A DNA stretch of 64,000 nt from Pseudomonas morbosilactucae (GTDB lineage Bacteria > Pseudomonadota > Gammaproteobacteria > Pseudomonadales > Pseudomonadaceae). The DNA is taken from NCBI RefSeq assembly GCF_023241715.1, contig NZ_JALQCW010000014.1, forward strand, positions 26,311-90,310, in the 5' to 3' direction. This document shows positions 29,443-38,345 of this stretch, piece by piece. The notes below the pieces were generated by a model. The model did no database searches. It was not told the DNA's origin and was given only the letters and a program-made list of their open reading frames with translations. The position numbers and the translations under genes are program-made. Position 1 is the stretch's first letter. The number at the start of each line of letters is the position of its first letter.

Positions 29443-30573
29443 ATGCGCAAACTTCTGTACTGCACCTTGACCCTGGCCCTGCTCGCCGCCCTGACCAGCT
29501 ACGGGCTGTGGACCCGGGACCGCCCCGAGGCCCATTACCTGTCGGACCTGCGCATCAACCTGGCGCTGGACCAAGGCATCCCCGCCGACCACGGCAACCT
29601 GCTGGGCATCCAGCCCGAGCTGTTCCCCACTGATTACCAAAGCCCCGAGCGCCTGCGGCGCAAGCTGGCGGCCTACCTGCAGCAAGCCCGCGAACAGGGC
29701 CTGCTGAATGAAAAAACCATCGTCGTCCTGCCGGAACACGTCGGCACCTGGTTGATGGTCAGCGGCGAGAAAAACGAGCTGTACCAGGCGGCCAACCTCA
29801 AAGAGGCGATGAACTGGCTGGCGGTGAGCAATCCCCTGCGCTTCCTGCGGGCGCTGATCACCGCCAAGGGCGACAGCCGGGTGGACGACGCGCACCTACG
29901 GATGAAAGCCAAGAAAATGGCCAAGGACTATCAGCAGCTGTTCGGCGGGCTGGCCAAGGAGTTTCGCGTGACCCTGGTGGCCGGCTCCATCGTCCTGCCA
30001 GAGCCGGTGGTCAACCAGGGCCAACTGCAGATCGGCAGTGGTGCGCTGTACAACAGTACCCTGGTGTTCGACCGTGACGGGCTGCCCATCGGCCAGCCCC
30101 AGCGCCAGCTTTACCCGACCTTCGACGAGCGCGGGTTTATCCGCCCCGACACCGAGCAATCCCTGCAAGTCGTCGACACCCCGGCCGGGCGCCTGGGCGT
30201 ACTGATCGGCAGCGACAGCTGGTACCCGGACAACTACCGCAAGCTCAATGACCAAGGGGCACAACTGGTGGCCGTACCGGCCTTCGTCCTCGGGCGCGAG
30301 GTGTGGGACCAGCCTTGGCGCGGCTACAAGAACGCCTCCAGCCCCGATGAAGTCAGCCTCAAGCCAGGGGAAGTCAGCGAGGGCGAAGCCTGGCATCGCC
30401 TGACCCTCACCAGCCGCGTACCCAGCAGCCTGGCCACGGCCGGGGTCAGCGTGTTCCTGCGCGGCCAGTTCTGGGACCAGGGCAGTGCCGGCCAGGGCTT
30501 TATCAACAGCAACGGGCAGACCTACGCCGACGGCAACGCCCGTGGCGCGCGCTTGCTGAATATCTGGTTATAG
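29443..30573 (+). CDS. Nitrilase-fold protein lacking the catalytic Cys and Lys
   Basis: 376-residue protein with an N-terminal membrane anchor or signal (about 3-22) and a carbon-nitrogen hydrolase (nitrilase) fold (about 35-370). In active members a Glu-Lys-Cys triad hydrolyses amides or nitriles. Here the Glu is present (E98 in VVLPEHVG). The Lys site reads Q220-R221-Q222, and the Cys site (usual ICYD) reads I-G256-S257-D258. It is therefore probably not a hydrolase and may bind rather than cleave a ligand. An AraC-family gene starts three bases after its stop, so the two form an operon. Overall fold assignment is good; function is unknown. Confidence 0.75.
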   Translation: MRKLLYCTLTLALLAALTSYGLWTRDRPEAHYLSDLRINLALDQGIPADHGNLLGIQPELFPTDYQSPERLRRKLAAYLQQAREQGLLNEKTIVVLPEHVGTWLMVSGEKNELYQAANLKEAMNWLAVSNPLRFLRALITAKGDSRVDDAHLRMKAKKMAKDYQQLFGGLAKEFRVTLVAGSIVLPEPVVNQGQLQIGSGALYNSTLVFDRDGLPIGQPQRQLYPTFDERGFIRPDTEQSLQVVDTPAGRLGVLIGSDSWYPDNYRKLNDQGAQLVAVPAFVLGREVWDQPWRGYKNASSPDEVSLKPGEVSEGEAWHRLTLTSRVPSSLATAGVSVFLRGQFWDQGSAGQGFINSNGQTYADGNARGARLLNIWL

Positions 30574-30576
30574 GCC

Positions 30577-31617
30577 ATGAAGCCACAGCCGATGCGCCTG
30601 GGCGATTTATCGGTGGGCTTCGTCCACAGCCTGGCCGACGCTGTGCGTAGCCATGGTATCGACCCCCTGCCCTTGCTGGATCAATACGGGCTGGATGGGG
30701 CGCGCCTAGGGGAAGCCGGGGCGCGCTTGTCGATCCCCCGTTACATGCGCCTGGGCCACGGCGCGATTCAACTCACCGGCGACCCGGCCCTGGGCCTGCG
30801 CATGGGCCGCCTCAGCCGCCTTAGTCAGGCCGGGCTCGCTGGGGTCACCGCCGCCCAGGCGCCCACGGTGCGCGAAGCGGCACGTTGCCTGACCCGTTTC
30901 GAAGCCTTGTACGGCTCCAATTACCGGGGCCAGTCGAGTTTTCACGAAGACGCCGAAGGTGCCTGGCTGCGCTTTTATTCCATCAGCCCGTACAACGCCT
31001 ACAACCGCTTTGTGGTGGATTCCATCCTCGCTGGCTGGCTGCAACAGCTCTCCAGCCTGAGCCCACAGCCCATCGCCGCCGAACGCATCGACATCGAATT
31101 CCAGGCGCCGGATTATTACGAGGCCTACAACGTGCTGGGCCAGTGCCCGATTCAGTTTGGCGCCGAGCAGAACCAGGTGCGCCTGAGCCTGGCGAGCCTG
31201 GCCCAGCGCAACCCCGAACACTGCCCGAGCACCTGGCGCCACCTGCTGCAACTCTGTGAGCGAGAACTGGAGCAACTGACCCGCACCCGCAGCCTGCGCG
31301 AACGCATCATTCAGTTGCTGGGGCCTTTGCTCAATGGTGGCCGGGAACCAGACCTGGAAGAAGTGGCGGCACGCCTGAAACTGCCGACCTGGACTTTGCG
31401 TCGCAAGCTGGCCGAGGAAGGCACACAATTTCGGGCGGTGCTCAACGACACGCGGCGCGACCTGGCAATGACCTACATTCGAGACACCGAACTGGCGTTC
31501 GGAGAGATTGCCTACTTGCTGGGGTTTGCCTCAGCCGAGGCCTTTCAACGCGCCTTCAAGCGCTGGACCGGCCAGACTCCTGGTGAGTTTCGACGCAGCC
31601 ACCGGCAATCGGCCTAA
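30577..31617 (+). CDS. AraC-family transcriptional regulator
   Basis: 346-residue regulator with an N-terminal arabinose-binding-like domain (PF12625 type, about 15-200) and a C-terminal AraC HTH (about 245-340, with LEEVAARLKLPTWTLRRKLAEEG and the second helix FGEIAYLLGFASAEAFQRAFKRWTGQTPGEFR). This architecture is typical of Pseudomonas regulators such as OruR and ArgR-like activators. It is co-transcribed with the nitrilase-fold gene (three-base gap). Possible targets are its own operon or divergent fadH (inference). It converges on a tiny gene; the stop codon lies in the A-run of that gene's terminator. Confidence 0.88.
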   Translation: MKPQPMRLGDLSVGFVHSLADAVRSHGIDPLPLLDQYGLDGARLGEAGARLSIPRYMRLGHGAIQLTGDPALGLRMGRLSRLSQAGLAGVTAAQAPTVREAARCLTRFEALYGSNYRGQSSFHEDAEGAWLRFYSISPYNAYNRFVVDSILAGWLQQLSSLSPQPIAAERIDIEFQAPDYYEAYNVLGQCPIQFGAEQNQVRLSLASLAQRNPEHCPSTWRHLLQLCERELEQLTRTRSLRERIIQLLGPLLNGGREPDLEEVAARLKLPTWTLRRKLAEEGTQFRAVLNDTRRDLAMTYIRDTELAFGEIAYLLGFASAEAFQRAFKRWTGQTPGEFRRSHRQSA

Positions 31618-31651
31618 AAAAAACGCCACCGGCGTTAAAGCTCGGTGGCGT
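31616..31651 (-). terminator. Intrinsic terminator of the 28-residue protein gene
   Basis: Minus-strand hairpin (acgccaccg / cggtggcgt) followed by eight Ts. The stop codon of the small gene lies inside the hairpin loop. Confidence 0.8.
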
Positions 31652-31721
31652 CGTCTGCGGGTTCCAGCGGGTCCAATTCGAACGCCTGGTACTCCAGTAA
31701 CTCTTCTTGATAGTCGTCCAT
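31635..31721 (-). CDS. 28-residue acidic small protein
   Basis: A very small gene: 28 codons from ATG at 31721 to TAA at 31635-31637. The peptide begins MDDYQEELLEYQAFELDPLE and ends with an acidic tail; 13 of 28 residues are Asp or Glu and there is only aromatic and aliphatic filler. Support comes from an AAAGGACG ribosome site eight bases before the ATG, and from an intrinsic terminator that overlaps its stop codon and serves only this strand. It has no helix that would cross a membrane. I recall similar tiny acidic proteins in Pseudomonas genomes but cannot confirm this one. Function unknown. Confidence 0.72.
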   Translation of the reverse strand: MDDYQEELLEYQAFELDPLEPADDATEL

Positions 31722-31874
31722 TGCATCGTCCTTTTAAATCGAATGAATAATCCTGTTTTTGTTGACCTGCACCTTCAGCATAAAGTGCCAAGGTGACAGA
31801 AAAAATATGCGCCAAAAACGGCTGGCCTTACAACTGAAAACGTCGTTCCAGACAGAAAATTTAACAAAGTCGAT

Positions 31875-31910
31875 ATTAATGCAATTGCAATCATTGCAAT
31901 TGCAATTATA
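31875..31910. promoter_or_regulatory. Double GCAATTGC operator before the half-E1 gene
   Basis: Two GCAATTGC cores (31881-31888 and 31896-31903), 15 bases apart, each extended as (a)ttgcaattgcaat. The same core occurs at 33591-33598 between the MarR and E1 genes, which points to a common regulator, most likely the MarR protein. The site lies 50-80 bases before the start at 31960. Confidence 0.7.
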
Positions 31911-31959
31911 TTTGCTCTTCCGCTAGGGTGAGCGCCTCGGATTTTCAGACGGCGCCCCC

Positions 31960-33045
31960 ATGACTGCCTCCATCCCTTCCCGACTCAACACCACCCGCAC
32001 CGGCCAGGCTGCCCTGGCCTGCATCGAGACCCTGCAAGCAGCAAAGCGCGAACCCGGTTCGCCGTTATTCACGGTCATGGAGATTGCCAACACCCTGGAG
32101 TTGGACCGGCGTGTGGCCAACCAGGCCTGGGTCATCCGCAACCACGGCGAGGCAGGCCCAACCACCCGCATCAGTGCCTGGCCGCTGTGGTTTTCCCGGG
32201 ACCGCAGCGAGAAGCCGCTGCTGTACCTGCACAGTGCCAGTTCTTCGGCTCAGCTCTGCGCCCTGGCGGCGGAAGCCACGCGCCGGGGCATTTTATGCAA
32301 CGCCAGCGAAACCCTGACCTCGCCCTGGCCCAAAGGGGCCGAGCCTTCGCTGCCGTTGTGGCTGGCCAGTAACCCCGAGTGCCTGCCCTTCGACCCGGCG
32401 TCCGGCGACGAGGCCCGGGCGATTGTGCTGGAGGCGTTGCAGGCGCTGTATGTGGAGGGTCGCCCGGGGTTCTATTACCTGGCCCTGCATGATCGCCACA
32501 ACGGCCCGGCCCTGGACGAACAACAACGTCGCGCGGCCTTGAAGGGCATGTACCAGGTGGCCCGATACGGCCCTGCAGACAGCACCTGCCAGGTACGCTT
32601 GCTGGGTGCCGGGCAAGCCTTTGCCGAAGTGCGGGAAGCGGCCCTCTTGCTGGCTGAAGAATGGGGCGTGGCGGTGCAGCTGTGGAGTTGCCCGAGCTAC
32701 ACGCGACTGGCCAGGGAAGCGGCCAGTGCCGAGCGCTGGAACCGCTTGCATCCGTGCCTCGACAAGCGCGACAGCCACCTGTTGCGCTGCCTGGGAGACA
32801 GCCGAGCGCCGGTGCTGGCGGTGACCGGCTACGGGCAAAGTGTGGCGGATCAGCTCAGGAGGTTTGTGCAGTCATCCTTTAGCGCCATCGGTGCCGACTC
32901 CCTGGGTGGGAGCACCGACCCGCGTCAAGGCGCTGCGCCCCAACGCCACTGGATCAGCGTGCTGGCCCTCAAGGCTCTGGCTGATGAACAATGCCTGCCC
33001 CAGGTGACAGTGGAGCAAGCGCTGCAGCGTTACCGCCTCGGATGA
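31960..33045 (+). CDS. Half-length E1-like protein (transketolase C-terminal-like)
   Basis: 361-residue protein related only to the C-terminal half of homodimeric pyruvate dehydrogenase E1 (AceE). The segment ALYVEGRPGFYYLALHDRHN aligns with the E1 segment MYVEQEDIYYYITLLNENY. The region RLLGAGQAFAEVREAALLLAEEWGV aligns with QLLGSGSILREVMAAGELLLADFGV, and AERWNRLHP is shared. The ending RHWISVLALKALAD matches E1 RHFIVLAALKALAD. The TPP-binding half (the GDGE...N motif of E1) is missing, so it cannot decarboxylate alone. It starts with ATG at 31960 and is preceded by a GCAATTGC double operator. It may regulate or pair with the full E1 encoded downstream (inference). Confidence 0.72.
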   Translation: MTASIPSRLNTTRTGQAALACIETLQAAKREPGSPLFTVMEIANTLELDRRVANQAWVIRNHGEAGPTTRISAWPLWFSRDRSEKPLLYLHSASSSAQLCALAAEATRRGILCNASETLTSPWPKGAEPSLPLWLASNPECLPFDPASGDEARAIVLEALQALYVEGRPGFYYLALHDRHNGPALDEQQRRAALKGMYQVARYGPADSTCQVRLLGAGQAFAEVREAALLLAEEWGVAVQLWSCPSYTRLAREAASAERWNRLHPCLDKRDSHLLRCLGDSRAPVLAVTGYGQSVADQLRRFVQSSFSAIGADSLGGSTDPRQGAAPQRHWISVLALKALADEQCLPQVTVEQALQRYRLG

Positions 33046-33056
33046 CGGCTTGCGCC

Positions 33057-33518
33057 TCAGCGTTTTCCGGCTTCCTGGCCCGAGGCCCGGGCCAGGTTTG
33101 CAGTGCGCTCCAGGGCGTCGGCAAACCCCTGTTTCTGCTCGGGCTCCAACTGGGAAAGAAACAGCTCGTCGACGGTGCTTTCGTAGATTTTCCACATCTT
33201 CTTGCGCAGGTTGCGCCCCGCTTCAGTGATGCTGACAAAGGCCGCACGACCATCGCCGTCGCACCGCGAACGAGCGACCAGGCCGTCCTTTTCCAGGCGG
33301 TCCACCAGGCGCGTCAGGTTGTAGCGTTCGATCGCCAACACATCGGCCAGTTCATGCATGCGCCGGGTGCCTTCGGGGCCGCTTTCCAAGCCCCACAAGG
33401 CGTCGTACCAGGCGTAGGCCGGCAACTCGGCAGCGGCCAGGCGGCGCTCGATTTCACGGATGACCGTCCTGTGAGCCCGGACAAAACGGAACCACACATC
33501 AGGCTCTTTTGAAGACAT
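33057..33518 (-). CDS. MarR-family transcriptional regulator
   Basis: 153-residue MarR regulator. Winged HTH about 50-105, with MHELADVLAIERYNLTRLVDRLEKDGLVARSRCDGDGRAAFVSITEAG. The start at 33518 (MSSKEPDVW) is chosen; the longer open frame would be translated through the operator. The gene lies between the half-E1 and the full-E1 genes and is divergent from the latter. A perfect 20-bp palindrome in the 160-base gap, with matching sites before the half-E1 gene, suggests one MarR dimer type represses all three units. The ligand is unknown but may be the 2-oxo acid used by the E1. Confidence 0.88.
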   Translation of the reverse strand: MSSKEPDVWFRFVRAHRTVIREIERRLAAAELPAYAWYDALWGLESGPEGTRRMHELADVLAIERYNLTRLVDRLEKDGLVARSRCDGDGRAAFVSITEAGRNLRKKMWKIYESTVDELFLSQLEPEQKQGFADALERTANLARASGQEAGKR

Positions 33519-33584
33519 GCCACACCATCCGAGGGATTGAAGAAAGGTTGCAATAGTAGCGCATGGCGGGATAGATTCGGCCAT

Positions 33585-33604
33585 GTAATTGCAATTGCAA
33601 TTAC
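33585..33604. promoter_or_regulatory. Perfect 20-bp palindrome, probable MarR operator
   Basis: gtaattgcaattgcaattac is a perfect palindrome. It lies between the divergent MarR (33518) and E1 (33679) starts, and its GCAATTGC centre is repeated twice at 31881-31903. Confidence 0.78.
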
Positions 33605-33678
33605 TTTTATCCGTGCGCCACGCCCCTCGATCCCACAAGGATCCGCGCATTGGCAACCCGCTCAACCTGGAGCCCGGC

Positions 33679-36354
33679 ATGACCCAGAACAACAGTGCAA
33701 CCCTCGATCACGACCCACAGGAAACCCGCGAATGGCTCGACTCCATCGAGTCGGTGCTGAGCGCCGAAGGGCGCCCGCGGGCCCATTACCTGATCGACCA
33801 GTTGCTGGACTTCGACGTGGCCCGCCATGGTGACTTCCATGGCCGCGTGACCACGCCCTACATCAACAGCATTGCCCCCGAGCGCCAACTGCCCTACCCC
33901 GGCGACCTGGAACTGGAGCGCAAGCTCAACGCCTTTATCCGCTGGAACGCCATGGCCATGGTGCTGCGCGCCGGCAAGCATTCCGGGGTGGGCGGGCATA
34001 TCGCGACCTACGCCTCGGCGGCGGTGCTCTACGACGTCGGCTTCGATCACTTTTTCCGCGGGCGTACCGAGCACTTCGACGGCGACATGGTGTACATCCA
34101 GGGCCACTCGTCACCAGGCATCTATGGCCGCGCCTACATGGAAGGCCGAATCAGCGCTGCGCAACTGGACAACTTCCGCCGCGAGGCCGATGGCCAGGGC
34201 ATCTCTTCCTACCCGCACCCACGGCTGATGCCGGACTTCTGGCAGTTCCCTACGGTGTCCATGGGCCTGGGCCCGATCACTGCGGCGTATCAGGCGCGCT
34301 TTATGCGCTACCTGGAACTGCGCGGCCTGAAACAGCACCAGGGGCGCAAGGTCTGGGCCTTCCTCGGCGACGGCGAGATGGACCAGCCGGAATCCCTGGC
34401 CGCGATTTCCTTGGCCGGGCGCGAAAAGCTCGACAACCTGATTTTCGTGGTCAACTGCAACCTGCAACGCCTGGACGGCCCGGTGCGCGGTAACGCCAAG
34501 GTGATCCAGGAGTTTGAAAGCCTGTACCGCGCGGCCGGCTGGAAGGTGATCAAGGTGGTCTGGGGCAGCGGCTGGGACGCCCTGCTGGAAAAGGACCGCA
34601 GCGGCCTGCTGCGCCAGCGCATGATGGAGTGCGTAGACGGCGACTATCAGAACTACAAGTCCCAGAACGGCGCCTATGTGCGCGAACACTTCTTCGGTAA
34701 ATACCCGGAGTTGCTGGAACTGGTGGCCGACCTCTCCGACGACGATATCTGGAAACTCTCCCGAGGCGGCCATGACCCACTCAAGGTCTACAACGCCTAT
34801 GCCGCCGCCGTGGCCCATTCCGGCCAGCCGACAGTGATCCTGGCGAAAACCGTCAAGGGCTTCGGCATGGGCGAGGCCGGCGAAGGCCAGAACATCAATC
34901 ACCAGTTGAAGAAAATGGGCGCCGACGCGGTGCGGGCCTTCCGCGATCGCTTCGACCTGCCGGTCAGCGACGAGCAACTGGCCGAACTGCCCTACCTGAA
35001 ACCTGACCCGGACAGTGCCGAAGGGCGTTATTTCGCCAGTTGCCGGGGGCGCCTGGGCGGCCATGTACCGGCCCGCAGCAATGATTGCCAGGCCCTGGCG
35101 ATTCCGCCGCTGGAGGCTTTTGCCAACCAGCTCAAGGACACCGGCGAGCGCGCGATTTCCACCACCATGGCCTTTGTGCGCATCCTCGGCACCCTGCTCA
35201 AGGACCCGCAGATCGGCAAACTGGTGGTGCCCATCGTGCCGGACGAATCGCGGACCTTCGGTATGGAAAGCCTGTTCCGCCAGATCGGCATCCACTCCGC
35301 CGTCGGCCAACTCTACACGCCGCAGGACGCCGGGCAACTGAGCTATTACAAGGAGAGCAAGGACGGCCAGATCATGCAGGAAGGGCTCAACGAGTCCGGG
35401 GCGATTTCCTCGTGGATTGCCGCCAGCACCGCGTACAGCAACCACGGGGTGATGACCCTGCCCTTCTACATCTTCTATTCGATGTTCGGTTTCCAGCGCG
35501 TCGGCGACCTGGCCTGGGCAGCCGGCGATGCTCGGGCCCGGGGCTTCCTGCTGGGCGCCACCGCAGGCCGCACCACCCTGATGGGTGAAGGCTTGCAACA
35601 CGACGATGGCCACAGCCATGTGATGGCGTCCCTGGTGCCGTGCTGCGTGGCCTACGACCCGACCTTCGCCTACGAATTGGCGGTGATCATCCAGGAAGGC
35701 ATGCGGCGCATGTACGTCGAGCAGGAAGACATCTACTACTACATCACCCTGCTCAACGAGAACTACCCGCACCCGGGGATGCCGGATGGTGCCGAGGACG
35801 GGATTCTCAAGGGGCTGTACCGCCTCCACGGCCACGACGCTCCCGGCCAGGACCAGCCGCGGGTGCAGTTGCTGGGCAGTGGTTCGATCCTGCGGGAAGT
35901 GATGGCGGCCGGGGAATTGCTGTTGGCCGATTTTGGCGTGTCGAGCGACGTCTGGAGTGCCACCAGCCTGACCGAACTGCGCCGTGCCGGGCAGGCCGCA
36001 GAACGCTGGAACCTGCTGCACCCGGAACAGCCACCGCGCTCAAGCCATGTGCAGGACTGCCTCAAGGACCAAGTGGGCCCGGTGGTGGTGGCCACGGACT
36101 ACATGAAGATCTACGCCGACCAGATCCGCCCCTTCGTTGACGGGCGGCGATTCGTGGCCTTGGGCACCGATGGTTTCGGTCAGTCCGATACCCGGGAAAC
36201 CCTGCGTCGTTTCTTCGAGGTGGATCGGCACTTTATCGTCCTGGCGGCCTTGAAGGCTCTGGCCGATGACGGTGAACTGCCTTACAGCCGAGTCGCGCAA
36301 GCCATCAGCCGCTATGGGATCGACATCAACAAAGTCGACCCTGTCACGGTCTGA
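33679..36354 (+). CDS. AceE-type homodimeric 2-oxo acid dehydrogenase E1
   Basis: 891-residue thiamine-diphosphate E1 of the homodimeric pyruvate dehydrogenase type. The TPP motif is GDGEMDQPESLAAISLAGREKLDNLIFVVNCN-like (GDGE to NCN, about residues 230-265). The pyrimidine-binding and C-terminal transketolase domains follow. A likely substrate is pyruvate or 2-oxobutyrate: P. putida MdeB, an AceE-like E1 for 2-oxobutyrate, is a comparable stand-alone gene. No E2 or E3 gene is adjacent, so it would use subunits encoded elsewhere. The start at 33679 (MTQNNSATL) follows GAGCCC; an in-frame ATG-like start further up would lie in the operator. Control by the divergent MarR is inferred. Confidence 0.88.
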   Translation: MTQNNSATLDHDPQETREWLDSIESVLSAEGRPRAHYLIDQLLDFDVARHGDFHGRVTTPYINSIAPERQLPYPGDLELERKLNAFIRWNAMAMVLRAGKHSGVGGHIATYASAAVLYDVGFDHFFRGRTEHFDGDMVYIQGHSSPGIYGRAYMEGRISAAQLDNFRREADGQGISSYPHPRLMPDFWQFPTVSMGLGPITAAYQARFMRYLELRGLKQHQGRKVWAFLGDGEMDQPESLAAISLAGREKLDNLIFVVNCNLQRLDGPVRGNAKVIQEFESLYRAAGWKVIKVVWGSGWDALLEKDRSGLLRQRMMECVDGDYQNYKSQNGAYVREHFFGKYPELLELVADLSDDDIWKLSRGGHDPLKVYNAYAAAVAHSGQPTVILAKTVKGFGMGEAGEGQNINHQLKKMGADAVRAFRDRFDLPVSDEQLAELPYLKPDPDSAEGRYFASCRGRLGGHVPARSNDCQALAIPPLEAFANQLKDTGERAISTTMAFVRILGTLLKDPQIGKLVVPIVPDESRTFGMESLFRQIGIHSAVGQLYTPQDAGQLSYYKESKDGQIMQEGLNESGAISSWIAASTAYSNHGVMTLPFYIFYSMFGFQRVGDLAWAAGDARARGFLLGATAGRTTLMGEGLQHDDGHSHVMASLVPCCVAYDPTFAYELAVIIQEGMRRMYVEQEDIYYYITLLNENYPHPGMPDGAEDGILKGLYRLHGHDAPGQDQPRVQLLGSGSILREVMAAGELLLADFGVSSDVWSATSLTELRRAGQAAERWNLLHPEQPPRSSHVQDCLKDQVGPVVVATDYMKIYADQIRPFVDGRRFVALGTDGFGQSDTRETLRRFFEVDRHFIVLAALKALADDGELPYSRVAQAISRYGIDINKVDPVTV

Positions 36355-36365
36355 GCCGAGGCGGA

Positions 36366-37232
36366 CTAAGGCAGGGCCTTGATCGGCTCGGTGGGCGGCG
36401 GCAAGGAGCTGGGAGGCGGCGGCGTGATGCTTTCCGTGGCCGGCTCCGGCTCGCTGGCAGGCTCTGCGACGCTGGTGGATTCCGGCACGATGGGCGCGGC
36501 CTCAACCGGTGGCGTCAGTGGTTGCGACACCGACTGAGGGGCTGCCGGCTCGGTGGCTGGGGCCTCGGCCGGGTGCACGGCAGCATCCGCCGGAGCCGGC
36601 GCCGTGACTGGCGCTGCGGCAGGAACGGGAAGCGCTTCGGCCGCCTTGGGCTCTGGCACGCCCAGGTCGGTCTTGGGCTTCTCGACGATGTGTGCGGCCT
36701 TCTTGGCTTCCTGAGGCAGGAACATCTCTACCAGGGCGAAGTAACGCTCATAGAACTTGGCCGACGACACGGTTTCGCTGGCCACCTTGACCATGGAGTC
36801 GTCGGTCGAGCCAATGGGCATCGACACCGAGCCCAGCACGCCGACGCCGAGGCTTGCGGAATTGTTGACCTTCTTCAGCGCGTAGCGGTCCTGCAGGGCG
36901 TTGGCAAACACCGTGGAACGCTGATCGCCGGTGCCGTCCTGGGCACACACCACGTTGAAGCTGATTTGCAGATGGGTTTCGCCGGTCTGCTGGAAGCTCT
37001 TGTTGCCGCTGATCAACTTCGGATCGCTGCTGGTGATGATGTAGCCCTGGCTGAGCAACGCACGTCGCGCTGCCTCGCAGGACGCGGTGTCACTCACCGG
37101 GTAGTTGCGCGAGAAGGTGCCGGAGTCGTCGAAGTTCTCATGCTCGTAAACAGCGGGTTTCTGTGACGAACAGCCGGCGGACGCCAACAGCAAAGCCACC
37201 GCCGTCACACGCAAGTGAAATGATCTAAACAT
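36366..37232 (-). CDS. DUF2242 lipoprotein
   Basis: 288-residue predicted lipoprotein: signal peptide with lipobox LASAGC (acylated Cys at about 21), a DUF2242 domain (about 25-185), and a long low-complexity tail rich in Pro, Ala and Glu (about 190-288), which may extend through or along the envelope. Asp is not at +2, so outer-membrane sorting is expected. Function unknown. It is convergent with the E1 gene, and has its own promoter side toward the LysR gene. Confidence 0.85.
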   Translation of the reverse strand: MFRSFHLRVTAVALLLASAGCSSQKPAVYEHENFDDSGTFSRNYPVSDTASCEAARRALLSQGYIITSSDPKLISGNKSFQQTGETHLQISFNVVCAQDGTGDQRSTVFANALQDRYALKKVNNSASLGVGVLGSVSMPIGSTDDSMVKVASETVSSAKFYERYFALVEMFLPQEAKKAAHIVEKPKTDLGVPEPKAAEALPVPAAAPVTAPAPADAAVHPAEAPATEPAAPQSVSQPLTPPVEAAPIVPESTSVAEPASEPEPATESITPPPPSSLPPPTEPIKALP

Positions 37233-37323
37233 CGAAAATCCTGAGAAAAACGGTCCGGGGCGTATTGTGCAACAGATCGACGCCCGACAGCGTGCGGATT
37301 AGTGTCTTAAAAACCATACAAGT

Positions 37324-38223
37324 CTACTGACCCTCGGTTGCCGGAAAAAGTCGCGCGCACAGGTGGTCGATAAATACCCGCAGCTTGGACGCGGCGTGTC
37401 GGCTCGACGGCCAAAGGATCCAGAAGTCGCCGCGATGTTCCAGGTAGTCGTCCAGTACACACTGCAAGGTCCCTGCCACCACCGCCGTGCGGACCATGAA
37501 ATCCGGCAGGCAGGCAATCCCCAGGCCACTGCGCACGGCATGGTCCACGGCCTCGATGGAGGTGCTGGTGAAACGCGTCGGCAGCACCACCTCCCCGTCC
37601 TCGGGCCCACTGCGCAAGGGCCAGGGCTCGAGTTTGCCGGTGCTGTGAAACACGTGTCGCAAGCAGGCATGGGCCGCGAGGTCGGCCGGTGTTTCGGGAA
37701 CACCCCGGGCCTGGAAGTAACCGGGAGTACCCACCAGCACCAGGCGGAATTGCCCCAGCTTGCGGGCAATCAGCCGAGAATCCTTGGGAGTGCCAGTACG
37801 GACCACCACGTCGAACCCCTCCTCAACCACGTCCACCAGGCGGTCGGTCAGGTCGATGTCCAGTTCGATCTGGGGATACAAGGCCATGAACTCCGCCAGC
37901 ACCGGCATAACCAGCCCATGGACTTGGGGCAGGCTGACCCGGAGCTTGCCCTGGGCTTTTTTGGACAGGTTGCACAGGCCGAACTCTGCCGACTCGGCCT
38001 CGGCGACGATGCGCCGGCAGTGCTGAAGGAATCCGGCGCCCTCGGCGGTCAGGGCAATACTGCGGGTGCTGCGATGAAACAAACGGGTCTGCAAGCGCTC
38101 TTCCAAACGGGCGATGCTCTTGCCCACTGCCGACGAAGACACCCCCAGCACCCGCCCTGCCTCTGTGAAACTGCGCAGCTCCGCCACCTGCACAAACACC
38201 GAAATACTGCCCAGCCAATCCAT
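37324..38223 (-). CDS. LysR-family transcriptional regulator
   Basis: 299-residue LysR regulator. The HTH is in residues about 1-60 (SFTEAGRVLGVSSSAVGKSIARLEERL), and the substrate-binding domain follows with the FDVVVRTG motif common to the AaeR/DmlR-like branch. The start at 38223 (MDWLGSISVF) is preferred; a Met four codons up is possible. It is divergent from an MFS exporter with a 122-base gap and probably controls it. Confidence 0.87.
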   Translation of the reverse strand: MDWLGSISVFVQVAELRSFTEAGRVLGVSSSAVGKSIARLEERLQTRLFHRSTRSIALTAEGAGFLQHCRRIVAEAESAEFGLCNLSKKAQGKLRVSLPQVHGLVMPVLAEFMALYPQIELDIDLTDRLVDVVEEGFDVVVRTGTPKDSRLIARKLGQFRLVLVGTPGYFQARGVPETPADLAAHACLRHVFHSTGKLEPWPLRSGPEDGEVVLPTRFTSTSIEAVDHAVRSGLGIACLPDFMVRTAVVAGTLQCVLDDYLEHRGDFWILWPSSRHAASKLRVFIDHLCARLFPATEGQ

Positions 38224-38345
38224 TGAGTGCCTCATCGATTAAGGACGTGAGTGTCCGATAAGTTCGGAACCTTAGCCTATTTTTCGCCCATGAACAGCGC
38301 CCTACTCTCTGCGCCTGACGTTTCAACCTAGATCAGGACCTGCTC

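Noticed and set aside
34111..36021. 636-codon minus-strand open frame
   Set aside because: Antisense shadow of the AceE-type E1 gene, which has full family motifs on the plus strand.
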